Positions 26,336 to 34,739 of a stretch of 64,000 nt of DNA are shown in pieces. The DNA is taken from the NCBI GenBank assembly GCA_022766165.1, contig QYLO01000010.1, forward strand, positions 1-64,000, given 5' to 3'. The notes under the pieces are model-generated. The model saw only the letters and a program-made list of their open reading frames with translations. It was not told the origin of the DNA and ran no database searches. Position numbers and translations under genes: made by a program. Position 1 is the stretch's first letter, and every line of letters starts with the position of its first letter. The stretch comes from Candidatus Electrothrix gigas (lineage in GTDB: Bacteria; Desulfobacterota; Desulfobulbia; Desulfobulbales; Desulfobulbaceae).

Positions 26336-27205
26336 ATGTCAAAAAGAAAATTGATCAGCTTTGATTGGGCAATGAAAAAGCTCTTGAGGAGTAAAGCTAA
26401 CTTTGAAATTTTAGAAGGATTTCTTAGCGAGCTTTTAAAGGACAGCATCCATATACTTGAAATTCTTGAAAGTGAGGGTAACAAAGAAGATCGTCGTGAT
26501 AAATTTAACCGCGTTGATCTTAAGGTAAGAAACCAGAAAAATGAAGTAATTATTATTGAAGTTCAGTACGACCGTGAGTTTGATTACCTGCAAAGAATCC
26601 TCTTCGGTACATCAAAGGTCCTCACCGAATACCTCAACGAGGGCGACCCGTATTCAAAAGTCGTTAAAGTAATATCTATAAACATTCTCTACTTTGATCT
26701 AGGGCATGGTAAAGATTATGTGTACCACGGTATAACTTCTTTTCAAGGTCTTCATCATCAAGATACCTTAGAACTTTCAGAAAATCAGCAGGCACTTTAC
26801 AACACAAAGAAAATTCATCAAATTTTTCCTGAATATTATCTTATCAAAGTGAATAATTTTGATGATATAGCCAATGATACTTTTGATGAATGGATATATT
26901 TTCTCAAAAATGAAGAGATAAAAGAAAATTTTAAAGCCAAGGGGTTGATAAAAGCCAAACAGGAATTAGATATTTTAAAGCTTCCTGAGCAAGAACGTCT
27001 TGCATACGAAAAATACCAAGATGATCTTCATTACCAAGCGAGTATGGTTGAATCTTCGTATACCATTGGTAAGTTAAAAGAAAAACGAAAAATATCAGTC
27101 AATCTGCTCAAGGCCGGTCTACTTGATACACAAACGATTGCGGATATGACAGGGTTGACGCTGGAAGAAGTAGAAGCACTACAAAGGGAAATATTCCCCG
27201 ATTGA
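26336..27205 (+). CDS. Rpn-type recombination-promoting nuclease / putative transposase
   Basis: The 289-residue protein fits the PD-(D/E)XK family of Rpn-like proteins, which are DNA endonucleases found in many copies in some genomes. The start reads ISFDWAMKKLLRSKANFEIL, and the catalytic core is NRVDLKVRNQKNEVIIIEVQ, with Asp and Glu-x-Gln as metal ligands. FLKNEEIKENFKAKG and a C-terminal helix-turn-helix-like ISVNLLKAGLLDTQTIADMTG complete it. The gene appears intact. No terminal inverted repeats were seen, so it may move by itself only rarely. It lies just upstream of the TPR gene and 800 bases from the defence-like island. Confidence 0.88.
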   Translation: MSKRKLISFDWAMKKLLRSKANFEILEGFLSELLKDSIHILEILESEGNKEDRRDKFNRVDLKVRNQKNEVIIIEVQYDREFDYLQRILFGTSKVLTEYLNEGDPYSKVVKVISINILYFDLGHGKDYVYHGITSFQGLHHQDTLELSENQQALYNTKKIHQIFPEYYLIKVNNFDDIANDTFDEWIYFLKNEEIKENFKAKGLIKAKQELDILKLPEQERLAYEKYQDDLHYQASMVESSYTIGKLKEKRKISVNLLKAGLLDTQTIADMTGLTLEEVEALQREIFPD

Positions 27206-27291
27206 TATGATTGATATAACTATGAACCCTTTGTTCCCGCTGCAATAAAATAATTTTTAGACTTTAACAGATATATAAACGGAGAAAACCA

Positions 27292-27897
27292 ATGTCCACA
27301 TCTATCCAGCCCTTGAGTTCCATCGGACCGGCTGACCCGGAAAAAGCCCGAGAAGAGGAGCTGAAAAAAGATCCTGCCAAACGTGATTATCTTCAAGGTC
27401 GTGAAGAGTTGAAAAAAGGCGATTACACAATGGCTGCCATGTCTTTCCATAATGCCTTGAAAGGATTTGAGGAAAAGGGCGATGAGCAGGGAGTTGCCAA
27501 TGCCTCAGACCGGCTTGGCGATGTCTGCCTAGAAAAAAAGGATTTTACCGCTGCCCTAGAGCATTATCAACGGGCATATACCATCTGTGAGAAAGAAGAA
27601 GACTCCTTTTCCACCTTAGCCCTGAATAAAAAAATCGCTGCAATTTACCGAGAGCAGGGTGAGTTGAACAAGGCTATGGAGGTCCTCTTTGACATGGTTG
27701 AGCATTATCAGCTAACCAGAAATCCCAAGGGAATGGTTGAGGTTATGGTGGTGATTGCCGAGCTGTACCGAGAAAAAGGAGAACCACTGAAAGCAGCAGA
27801 CACCTATCGTACAGTCTCTTCTATTCATAAAAATTTTAAGCATAAACGCATGTCCGAAGAGTTTGCAGCCCTTGCGGATGAGCTGGAGCAGGCTTGA
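27292..27897 (+). CDS. TPR-repeat protein
   Basis: The 201-residue protein consists of about four tetratricopeptide-like helical pairs: YLQGREELKKGDYTMAAMSF, ASDRLGDVCLEKKDFTAALEHY, NKKIAAIYREQGELNKAMEV and IAELYREKGEPLKAADTYR. Such repeats mediate protein contacts; no partner is evident. There is no signal peptide. GGAGAAAACC precedes the ATG. Its stop codon lies three bases before the ribE 5' fragment, which suggests that it was the gene directly before ribE in the ancestral operon. Confidence 0.85.
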   Translation: MSTSIQPLSSIGPADPEKAREEELKKDPAKRDYLQGREELKKGDYTMAAMSFHNALKGFEEKGDEQGVANASDRLGDVCLEKKDFTAALEHYQRAYTICEKEEDSFSTLALNKKIAAIYREQGELNKAMEVLFDMVEHYQLTRNPKGMVEVMVVIAELYREKGEPLKAADTYRTVSSIHKNFKHKRMSEEFAALADELEQA

Positions 27898-27900
27898 TCC

Positions 27901-28002
27901 ATGTTTACCGGTATAATTCAAGGACTGGGTACGGTTACTGAAAAGCATCCCGCAGGTGGAGGCATGGTCTTCTACTTAGAGAATTTTTTTCTGACGTGTT
28001 GA
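27901..28002 (+). pseudogene. ribE: 5' fragment of ribE (riboflavin synthase)
   Basis: The frame starts MFTGIIQGLGTVTEKHPAGG and continues to GMVFYLE, then diverges to NFFLTC and a stop. The first 27 residues match the N-terminus of the intact ribE at 30886 at 23 of 27 positions. At DNA level I count about 18 mismatches in 81 bases, mostly silent, so this is not a fresh copy. The fragment begins three bases after the TPR gene. It marks the left edge of the island inserted into the rib operon. Confidence 0.85.
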
Positions 28003-28025
28003 ACAGAGAATCGTAACAAAAGAGG

Positions 28026-29099
28026 ATGAAGGATATCACAGAAAAAATAGTCGCTGTGGATTTATTCTGCGGAATAGGAGGGCTCTCTTACGGTTTGAGC
28101 GAATCTGGAATTGAAGTGAGAGCAGGATTTGATTCTGATGAATCGTGTAAATATGCATTTGAAGTAAATGGGAAAAAAGTCTTTATTCACAAAGATGTTA
28201 GAGAGATTGCAGGAAGTGAAATAAACTCATATTATAAAGATGCCGCAGTGAAGATTCTTGTGGGTTGTGCTCCCTGTCAGCCTTTTTCTTCATATACCTA
28301 CGGACAGGATAAACAAAAAGATCAACGTTGGCAATTGATGTATGAATTTTCGAGGCTGATTGGTGAGGTTGAGCCGGATATAGTTGCAATGGAAAATGTT
28401 CCGCAACTTCTTAATTTTAAGGAAGCCCCTGTTTTTAAAGATTTTAAAGATAATCTTAAACAACTTGGGTATCACAACGTTTGGCATGAAATAGTCTATG
28501 CTCCTGATTATGGTGTGCCGCAAAAAAGAAAGCGGTTAATTTTGCTGGCCTCTAAGTTAGGAAAGATTTCCTTAATTGAACCGACGCATAAACCGGAAGA
28601 GTATGTTACAGTCAGAGATACTATAGGCCGTTTGGAAAAACTTGCATCCGGGGAGTCTTCTCCTCATGATTTTATCCATAGGTGTTCCAAATTATCAGAG
28701 AAAAATTTACAACGAATACGTCAGTCCGTTCCAGGAGGAAGTTGGAAGAGGGACTGGAATGATAGTTTAAAATTGGACTGCCACAAAAAAGATAAAGGTA
28801 AGACCTATGTGAGTATTTATGGAAGAATGCGATGGGATGAGCCTTCACCGACAATGACAACGCTTTGTACAGGAATCGGCAATGGACGATTCGGGCATCC
28901 AGAACAGGACAGAGCAATTTCATTAAGGGAAGCGGCATTACTGCAAACTTTTCCGGAGAATTATAAATTTGTGGATGAAGCTCGAAATTTAAGAGTCGGG
29001 AACATATCTAAACATATCGGCAATGCTGTTCCGCCGAAATTAGGAAAAGTTATAGGGAAAAGTATTGTTAAGCATTTACGAGAGATTTTTCATGGCTAA
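28026..29099 (+). CDS. DNA (cytosine-5) methyltransferase
   Basis: The 357-residue enzyme methylates cytosine C5 using S-adenosylmethionine. Motif I is DLFCGIGGLSYGL near residue 13. Motif IV is GCAPCQPFSSY with catalytic Cys84, motif VI AMENVPQL, motif VIII-like DYGVPQKRKRLILL, and motifs IX-X LREAALLQTFP and VGNISKHIGNAVPPKLG. The recognition domain lies between about 190 and 290. The target sequence cannot be deduced. GAGG precedes ATG 28026. Its stop overlaps the next ATG by eight bases. The gene is AT-rich compared with the flanks. It would protect host DNA if the partners restrict. Confidence 0.95.
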   Translation: MKDITEKIVAVDLFCGIGGLSYGLSESGIEVRAGFDSDESCKYAFEVNGKKVFIHKDVREIAGSEINSYYKDAAVKILVGCAPCQPFSSYTYGQDKQKDQRWQLMYEFSRLIGEVEPDIVAMENVPQLLNFKEAPVFKDFKDNLKQLGYHNVWHEIVYAPDYGVPQKRKRLILLASKLGKISLIEPTHKPEEYVTVRDTIGRLEKLASGESSPHDFIHRCSKLSEKNLQRIRQSVPGGSWKRDWNDSLKLDCHKKDKGKTYVSIYGRMRWDEPSPTMTTLCTGIGNGRFGHPEQDRAISLREAALLQTFPENYKFVDEARNLRVGNISKHIGNAVPPKLGKVIGKSIVKHLREIFHG

Positions 29100-30174
29100 G
29101 AAAAAATTTTCTATTGAACAACAAGAAATGATTATTCAAAAGGTTAAGGAAAAATCAATTCCTTACGATTACAGAACAAAGGATTATCCTTTTGAAGTAA
29201 TTTGTAAAAAATACGGGGATCAAGGAGACTTAGAGGCCACTTTGTATGTTCCAGAATATCAGAGAAATTTCGTGTGGAAACCTGACAGGCAGTCAAAATT
29301 TATTGAGTCTGTTCTGCTGGGTGTTCCGCTTACTCCGTTTCTTGTTTCTGAGGATAACGAGGGGCGGCTAGAAATAATAGATGGATCCCAAAGAATACGA
29401 ACCTTGATAGCATTTTATGAAGATAAATTAATACTGAGAAAATTATTAGTTCTAAAAAAAGTAAATAGTGCAAAATTTAAAGATCTACCGAGAAAATTAC
29501 AAAATTATATTAAAAATAGAGATTTTAAATTTATTGTTGTGAGCGATAAGGCAGACTCCTCTATCAGAAAAGATATTTTTGAACGAATAAACACAAGTGA
29601 AAAATTGAAGGATAGCGAAATACGAAAGGGTTCTTATTCCGGGCCGTTTTATGATTTGGTGCTTGGATTAAAAGATCACGCTACTTTTAGAACAGTTTGT
29701 CCTGTATCTGCGGTTAAAGAAGAAAGAGGTGAATACGAAGAGCTTATATTACGTTTTCTTGCCTATATTGATAGATATAAAGAGGTTAAGCACGATGTAG
29801 CTGTATTCTTGAATTCCTACTTGGATGATATGAACAATACAGAGTTCGATAAGGATGTTTATTTAGAAAAATTCAACAATATGATTGATTTTATCAGTAA
29901 AAATTTTCCTATAGGATTCAGAAAAAAAGAGAACTCAGGGAGTACTCCGAGAGTCCGTTTTGAAGCGATTGCAGTTGGAGTGCATTTGGCGTTACAGGAA
30001 AAAAATGATTTGACCCCTTATGATATGAGCTGGCTGAACTCAAAAGAGTTTGCTGATAAAACAACATCAGATGCCAGTAATAATCCGGGAAGATTAAAAA
30101 ATAGAGTGGAGTTTGTAAGAGACTGCTTGCTGGGCAACATAACAAAAGATCAATTAACGTATGAACAGCACTAA
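29092..30174 (+). CDS. DUF262-domain protein of the methyltransferase operon
   Basis: The 360-residue protein has the DUF262 (GmrSD N-terminal, ParB-like) fold: YVPEYQRNFVWKPDRQSKF, LLGVPLTPFLVSED and the key motif IIDGSQRIRTL (Asp100-Gly-Ser-Gln103-Arg104). DUF262 proteins such as GmrS and BrxU use this part for NTP binding and DNA cleavage control. The HNH (DUF1524) nuclease domain that follows in GmrSD is absent. I use ATG 29092 because it overlaps the methyltransferase stop by eight bases. A tail-end role as NTP-dependent sensor or nuclease subunit is inferred. Confidence 0.88.
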   Translation: MAKKKFSIEQQEMIIQKVKEKSIPYDYRTKDYPFEVICKKYGDQGDLEATLYVPEYQRNFVWKPDRQSKFIESVLLGVPLTPFLVSEDNEGRLEIIDGSQRIRTLIAFYEDKLILRKLLVLKKVNSAKFKDLPRKLQNYIKNRDFKFIVVSDKADSSIRKDIFERINTSEKLKDSEIRKGSYSGPFYDLVLGLKDHATFRTVCPVSAVKEERGEYEELILRFLAYIDRYKEVKHDVAVFLNSYLDDMNNTEFDKDVYLEKFNNMIDFISKNFPIGFRKKENSGSTPRVRFEAIAVGVHLALQEKNDLTPYDMSWLNSKEFADKTTSDASNNPGRLKNRVEFVRDCLLGNITKDQLTYEQH

Positions 30175-30853
30175 ATTAGATTTTGAGCGAAGGAAGCAGG
30201 AAGTAGAACTCTACTTTTCTTTTCTTGATCTATTGGAAGATGATGAAAATACTCGCCTCAAATATAAGGATGGAGAAGAAATCATCGAAAAAAAAGTATC
30301 CGGTACACTACAAAAAATCTTGATCGCCAACGGATTTCTTCTGCTTTATAATTTGATTGAAGCCACTGTCAGAAATTCAATACTTGAGATTTATTATGAA
30401 ATAGAAGACAGTAATATTAATTTCGGAATGTTGTCAGAGCGTCTGAAGAAGATTTGGATAAAGCAGGAAATGGAGAAATTTAAAGAAGGAACATTCAAAC
30501 ATGATACCTTACGACATCAAGTTATTAATATCGCTGAAAGTGTGTTGACACGGGAATCCATTGTTCTTTCCAAAGAATATTTAGATTTTTCTGGCAACCT
30601 TGATGCGAAGAAAATCAGGGAACTTTCTGAAAAATTTGGTTTTAGTAAACCACGAGACGGGCGAAATTTGGTAACGATAAAAAATAAGCGTAATCGCCTC
30701 GCTCATGGAGAAGCAACATTTTCTGATATAGGAAGAGACTATACGGTTGGAGATTTAAGCGATTTTAAGAAGGAAACAATAGAATTTCTGGACGAAGTAA
30801 TTTTAAAAATTGAGAATTTTATCTCTCATAAAAAATATGTTGCAAGCTCGTAA
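30161..30853 (+). CDS. HEPN-family nuclease (MAE_28990/MAE_18760-like)
   Basis: The 230-residue all-helical protein carries Arg177-Asn-Arg-Leu-Ala-His182 (KRNRLAHGEATFSDIG), the Rx4-6H catalytic motif of HEPN ribonucleases. The region before it (LLLYNLIEATVRNSILEIYYE) and the motif context, followed by GRDYTVGDL, agree with the MAE_28990/MAE_18760-like family often found beside DUF262 and methyltransferase genes. RNA cleavage after failed restriction would kill or stall an infected cell, which is inference. The start overlaps the DUF262 stop by 14 bases, so the three genes form one translationally coupled operon. It is AT-rich. Confidence 0.85.
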   Translation: MNSTKLDFERRKQEVELYFSFLDLLEDDENTRLKYKDGEEIIEKKVSGTLQKILIANGFLLLYNLIEATVRNSILEIYYEIEDSNINFGMLSERLKKIWIKQEMEKFKEGTFKHDTLRHQVINIAESVLTRESIVLSKEYLDFSGNLDAKKIRELSEKFGFSKPRDGRNLVTIKNKRNRLAHGEATFSDIGRDYTVGDLSDFKKETIEFLDEVILKIENFISHKKYVASS

Positions 30854-30885
30854 CATATTTTTTTTATACTTTATTTGCTGATTTT

Positions 30886-31539
30886 ATGTTTACAGGTATT
30901 ATTCAAGGATTAGGAACAGTCATTGAAAAACGGCCTTCAGGTGGCGGCATGGTCTTTTGCCTGGAGGCAGGATTTGATCTGACCGATCCAGAAGAGGGTG
31001 AGTCCATAGCAGTCAACGGGGCCTGTTTAACAGCCCGTGACATCAAAGGTCGTCGTTTTTTGGTGGATGTGTCACCTGAAAGCCTGACCCGAACAAGTCT
31101 GGGACAGTTGGAGGTTGGTTCCAAGGTCAATATGGAGCGGGCCTTACGGCTGGCTGACCGCTTAGGTGGGCATCTGGTCAGCGGTCACGTAGATACGATG
31201 GGACGAGTGGAGGAACGCAAAGCAGCAGGTGATTTTACCCTGTTTACCTTTTCTCTTAATGCCAGCTTATCCAAATATATTATTGAGAAGGGTTCCATCA
31301 CCATTGATGGGGTCAGTCTGACTGTCAACTCTTGCTCTGGCAATCGCTTTTCTGTATCAATTATTCCTCATACTTTGGCGGTCACTACTCTTGGTACGTT
31401 ACACCAAGGCAGTCGGGTCAATCTGGAAGTGGATATTATTGGTAAATACGTTGAGAAACTACTTGCGGAACAGCCTGCTGGGACAAGGAAAAGTACAATT
31501 AATCCGGCTTTCTTGGCAGAGCATGGATTTTTGAGATAG
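30886..31539 (+). CDS. ribE: Riboflavin synthase, alpha subunit
   Basis: The enzyme dismutates two 6,7-dimethyl-8-ribityllumazine molecules to riboflavin. The two lumazine-binding barrels are visible: MFTGIIQGLGTVIEK with LGGHLVSGHVDTMG, and the second half with ITIDGVSLTVN and SIIPHTLAVTTL. Length 217 is normal. It is preceded by a 32-base AT-rich spacer after the HEPN gene, with no clear Shine-Dalgarno sequence, an unusual start context for an essential gene. It is followed by ribBA 117 bases later. The sequence differs from the ribE fragment before the island, so the two have separate histories. Confidence 0.96.
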   Translation: MFTGIIQGLGTVIEKRPSGGGMVFCLEAGFDLTDPEEGESIAVNGACLTARDIKGRRFLVDVSPESLTRTSLGQLEVGSKVNMERALRLADRLGGHLVSGHVDTMGRVEERKAAGDFTLFTFSLNASLSKYIIEKGSITIDGVSLTVNSCSGNRFSVSIIPHTLAVTTLGTLHQGSRVNLEVDIIGKYVEKLLAEQPAGTRKSTINPAFLAEHGFLR

Positions 31540-31547
31540 GTAGAATA

Positions 31548-31606
31548 CCTCCCATCCTGCTGGAGAGGGACAACACAACATGAAAGAAGGTACTTTCATA
31601 TAAAAT
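31548..31606 (+). repeat. Dispersed hairpin repeat, copy between ribE and ribBA
   Basis: The copy runs CCTCCCATCCTGCTGGAG, AGGGACAACACAAC, then ATGAAAG, AAGGTA, CTTTCAT and ATAAAA. ATGAAAG and CTTTCAT form a seven-base stem. It matches the copy at 52441-52512 in order and wording. Confidence 0.55.
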
Positions 31607-31656
31607 GCATTGCTCGGTCGACTGTGACCGGGTGTCCAAAACATTGAGTGAATATC

Positions 31657-32901
31657 ATGGCTGTCAGTTCCATAGAAGACGTTGTTGAAGATATCAAGGC
31701 CGGTAAAATGGTCATTTTAGTGGATGATGAGGATCGGGAAAATGAGGGAGACCTCTGCATGGCTGCTGAGGCTGTGACCCCGGAGGCTATTAACTTTATG
31801 GCAACCCACGGACGGGGCCTGATCTGTTTGACCATGACTCCAGATATTATTGAGCAGTTAGGTTTGCCCATGATGGTCCAGAATAACCAGTCGCCCTACG
31901 GAACAGGGTTTACCATCAGTATTGAAGCCCGTACCGGTGTAACCACGGGGATCTCGGCTGCGGACCGGGCCAGAACCGTTGAGGCCGCAGTTGCGCCGGA
32001 TGCAACGCCTCGTGATATTATCAGCCCAGGGCATATCTTTCCCCTTCGAGCCCGTGAAGGCGGTGTCCTTGTACGGACTGGACAGACTGAGGGATCTGTT
32101 GATTTGGCTCGTCTTGCCAACATGCGAACAGCCGGAATTATTTGTGAAATAATGAAAGATGACGGCACCATGGCTCGAATGCCGGATCTGGAAATATTCG
32201 CAGAAGAGCATGGTCTCAAGATCGCCACTGTGGCAGATCTGGTTGCCTATCGCCTGCGTGAAGATGTACTTGTTCACCGTGCCGTAGAAACCCGTTTACC
32301 TACGCTTCATGCTGGTGAATTCAAAGTAATCGCTTATACTAATGATGTGGATGACTTTGAGCATCTTGCCCTGGTCAAGGGAGAGATCAATCCCGAGAAA
32401 CCGGTCATGGTACGGGTTCATTCTGAATGCCTGACCGGTGATGTGTTTGGCTCTGCCCGTTGTGATTGCGGTGCCCAGCTCCAGGCAGCCATGCGGATGG
32501 TGGATCAGGAAGGCACAGGGATTATTCTCTACATGCGCCAAGAAGGTCGAGGTATCGGCCTGATCAATAAGCTCAAGGCATATAATCTTCAGGATGATGG
32601 CCTAGATACAGTGGAGGCCAATGAGCATCTTGGTTTTAAACCGGATCTGCGTGATTACGGCATTGGTGCGCAGATGCTGCGTGATCTTGGGGTGCGTAAA
32701 ATGCGCTTGCTGACCAATAATCCAAAAAAGATTATCGGGTTGGAAGGGTATGGCCTAGAGGCGATAGAGCGTTTGCCAATCGAGGTGTTCTGTGAATGCG
32801 AAAACCAGGACTATCTCCGCTGCAAACGGGACAAGATGGGGCATTTGCTGGAACTCTATGGGCAGGAGTCCTCTGCAGTTGCTGTTAAAAAAGAATCTTA
32901 A
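31657..32901 (+). CDS. ribBA: Bifunctional 3,4-DHBP synthase / GTP cyclohydrolase II
   Basis: The N-terminal half (about 1-200) is DHBP synthase, which makes the four-carbon unit from ribulose 5-phosphate: [26 protein letters not shown] and [14 protein letters not shown]. The C-terminal half is GTP cyclohydrolase II, with zinc-binding [17 protein letters not shown] and [16 protein letters not shown]. Both start the riboflavin pathway. The critical acidic and cysteine residues are present in both halves. ATG 31657 is used; GTG nine bases upstream is in frame. A terminator follows. Confidence 0.96.
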   Translation: MAVSSIEDVVEDIKAGKMVILVDDEDRENEGDLCMAAEAVTPEAINFMATHGRGLICLTMTPDIIEQLGLPMMVQNNQSPYGTGFTISIEARTGVTTGISAADRARTVEAAVAPDATPRDIISPGHIFPLRAREGGVLVRTGQTEGSVDLARLANMRTAGIICEIMKDDGTMARMPDLEIFAEEHGLKIATVADLVAYRLREDVLVHRAVETRLPTLHAGEFKVIAYTNDVDDFEHLALVKGEINPEKPVMVRVHSECLTGDVFGSARCDCGAQLQAAMRMVDQEGTGIILYMRQEGRGIGLINKLKAYNLQDDGLDTVEANEHLGFKPDLRDYGIGAQMLRDLGVRKMRLLTNNPKKIIGLEGYGLEAIERLPIEVFCECENQDYLRCKRDKMGHLLELYGQESSAVAVKKES

Positions 32902-32928
32902 AGATTAAAGATAGGTAGGTAAAGATAG

Positions 32929-32948
32929 GGGCGGGTGGTCCGCCCTTT
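32929..32948 (+). terminator. Terminator of ribBA
   Basis: GGGCGG (32929-32934) pairs with CCGCCC (32940-32945) over a five-base loop, followed by TTTACTTT. It lies between convergent genes and could serve both strands, though the T run favours the plus strand. Confidence 0.7.
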
Positions 32949-32977
32949 ACTTTAATTCTTTATCCTTTCTCCTCTCT

Positions 32978-33880
32978 TTACCCTTTTTGCCACAACAGAA
33001 CCATTTCACCGGTTCCCTGTAAAAAATCTGGTGCAAAGCCCTGAATCTCTGTGAGATGATCAGCTACTCGGCTGCATTTGACGGTAAAAAGGAAAAAGAT
33101 CGGGGCTGGTACCTCGGACAGGCTTTCAAAATTTCCCATGCCTTTACTGATAATGAGATCCGCCTCCTGAAAATGCTGTCTAAACTCGGCAGAACAGGAA
33201 GCCAGCGGTGTCCCCGGGCAGCCTGTTCCGTTGCTGATCACAGTGCAGATCTTATCCAGACCACAGAACTGCGCATCTTGCAGAGTGGCATCGTTAATGA
33301 TCGGAGATTCTCGTACCGCAGCCGTCACCTGACACCCTAACCTGTTGAGCTGCTTGATCAGCAGACCATCAAAAACAATCTCACCGCAGTTATCACAAAG
33401 ATAGAGAATTGTAGGTTTGTCTGTGGGCTTGTCGTGCAGGGACAGAGCCTCACGCAAGGCAGAGTAATGATCCACCACAAATTCCTGTTCAAAGCATTGT
33501 TCAATCGTCGTTGCTGCATCAAAACTATGCAAGGCCCCGTAGTCAATGATGTTGCCTGCAATGGCCACCCGGAGAGCAGCCCGAAGCGGATCTTTTGCCG
33601 CCTGAATCCGCTGCTCAACCTCTTCTTGCAGGGAAAGAGCCAAGCTGTTCCCCTCCTGTTTCACCTGAGCAAACGGATCATCATCTTTTAAGACATCTGC
33701 AAACACAGCATAAAGACCCGCGGCATTTTCCGGTGGAGAAAGATCCGTGTTGACCTTTTCCATGTACTGGCCTGCCGCATTGAGGAGCTGGCGTTGTAGA
33801 AGGGGATTATCAGTCGCCAAGAGGCCAGTGGAGCGGGCCTGACGCATGTAACAGATTATACAGTCAAGACTTGTTTGCAT
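32978..33880 (-). CDS. DUF89 family protein (metal-dependent phosphatase-like)
   Basis: The 300-residue protein begins MQTSLDCIICYMRQA with a CxxC pair, as in prokaryotic DUF89 proteins. The metal-binding block LYLCDNCGEIVFDGLLI is followed by VRESPIINDATLQDA and ADLIISKGMGNFESL, the family hallmark. DUF89 proteins dephosphorylate sugar phosphates or damaged metabolites. The precise substrate is unknown. I use ATG 33880, where family homology starts; this overlaps the stop of the TtcA-like gene by 17 bases, so the two are probably coupled. Confidence 0.88.
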   Translation of the reverse strand: MQTSLDCIICYMRQARSTGLLATDNPLLQRQLLNAAGQYMEKVNTDLSPPENAAGLYAVFADVLKDDDPFAQVKQEGNSLALSLQEEVEQRIQAAKDPLRAALRVAIAGNIIDYGALHSFDAATTIEQCFEQEFVVDHYSALREALSLHDKPTDKPTILYLCDNCGEIVFDGLLIKQLNRLGCQVTAAVRESPIINDATLQDAQFCGLDKICTVISNGTGCPGTPLASCSAEFRQHFQEADLIISKGMGNFESLSEVPAPIFFLFTVKCSRVADHLTEIQGFAPDFLQGTGEMVLLWQKG

Positions 33881-34739
33881 GAAGTTCCTCTGTGAGTTCT
33901 TGGGTGGTTTTCTGTTGCGGTTCCTGTCTGTTTTCATCCTGCAAAAGAAGATACTGCTGGCGTACATTACCCAGTGCTGCAAAAATATGCTCTTGGCTGC
34001 CAGGAATCTGCTTATATATATGGGCTAACAAGGCCCGAATATCCTTACGCCGGGTCTTTTCCGATACAGGACAGTCTGAAGCCACTGGGGTGACTCCTAA
34101 ACGGTTTCCGATCTGCTGAATCTCCTCTTTGACCAGATAGGCCAGTGGTCGAATCAACGCGAGTCGCCCAGAAAAAAGCACCTGTTTGGGACGCATCGTA
34201 CTGATATTGCCGCTACAGGTGAGGTTGATAAAAAAGGTTTCCACGATATCGTCCCGGTGATGACCCAAGGCAATAGTATTCCATTGCTGTTCACGGGCAG
34301 AGTTAAAAAGGAGACGTCGTCGATTGCGGGCGCATTGAAAACAGATTCCTGCAGTATCTGAGTTATTTGAGGTGTCTGGGAGCGCAGGCCGTTCTGCGGA
34401 TACGATCTGGCAGGACAGTCCTATTTCGTTGAGTTGCTCCCTGATACGAGTAGCTCTGTCTCCTACTGCTCTGTCCTTTGCTGTACTACCCGGTAAATGC
34501 ATATCCACGTAAACAGCCTGTACCTCGTAATCAATCGGTGCTTTTTTGCGCCAGTTATGCAGTACCCAGGCCAGAACCAGCGAGTCAATCCCGCCAGATA
34601 CGGCAACCAGTACCCTGTCGTTGTGAGCCAGCATAGAGTAGTCCAGCATGGCCTTGGCAATGCGCCGGTTTTCTCCCGCAGTCAGGATACTCTTCATAGT
34701 TCTGGTGACAGGGCCTTGGATAGGATCTTTATTGGGCAA
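33864..34739 (-). CDS. TtcA-like tRNA thiolation protein (PP-loop)
   Basis: The 291-residue PP-loop enzyme shows SGGIDS at residues 48-53 for ATP binding, GICFQCARNRR with Cys133 and Cys136, a further Cys in NLTCSGNIS, and LGHHRDDIVETFF. TtcA uses three cysteines to hold a [4Fe-4S] cluster and puts sulfur on C32 of some tRNAs; which third cysteine is the ligand is not certain. The start overlaps the lipoprotein stop by 11 bases. An alternative ATG 14 codons on is possible. The wider family also includes other tRNA sulfurtransferases, so the target nucleotide is inferred. Confidence 0.85.
   Translation of the reverse strand: MPNKDPIQGPVTRTMKSILTAGENRRIAKAMLDYSMLAHNDRVLVAVSGGIDSLVLAWVLHNWRKKAPIDYEVQAVYVDMHLPGSTAKDRAVGDRATRIREQLNEIGLSCQIVSAERPALPDTSNNSDTAGICFQCARNRRRLLFNSAREQQWNTIALGHHRDDIVETFFINLTCSGNISTMRPKQVLFSGRLALIRPLAYLVKEEIQQIGNRLGVTPVASDCPVSEKTRRKDIRALLAHIYKQIPGSQEHIFAALGNVRQQYLLLQDENRQEPQQKTTQELTEELHANKS

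Noticed and set aside
30854-30885. FMN riboswitch before ribE
   Set aside because: Only 32 bases separate the HEPN gene and ribE, too few for that fold.
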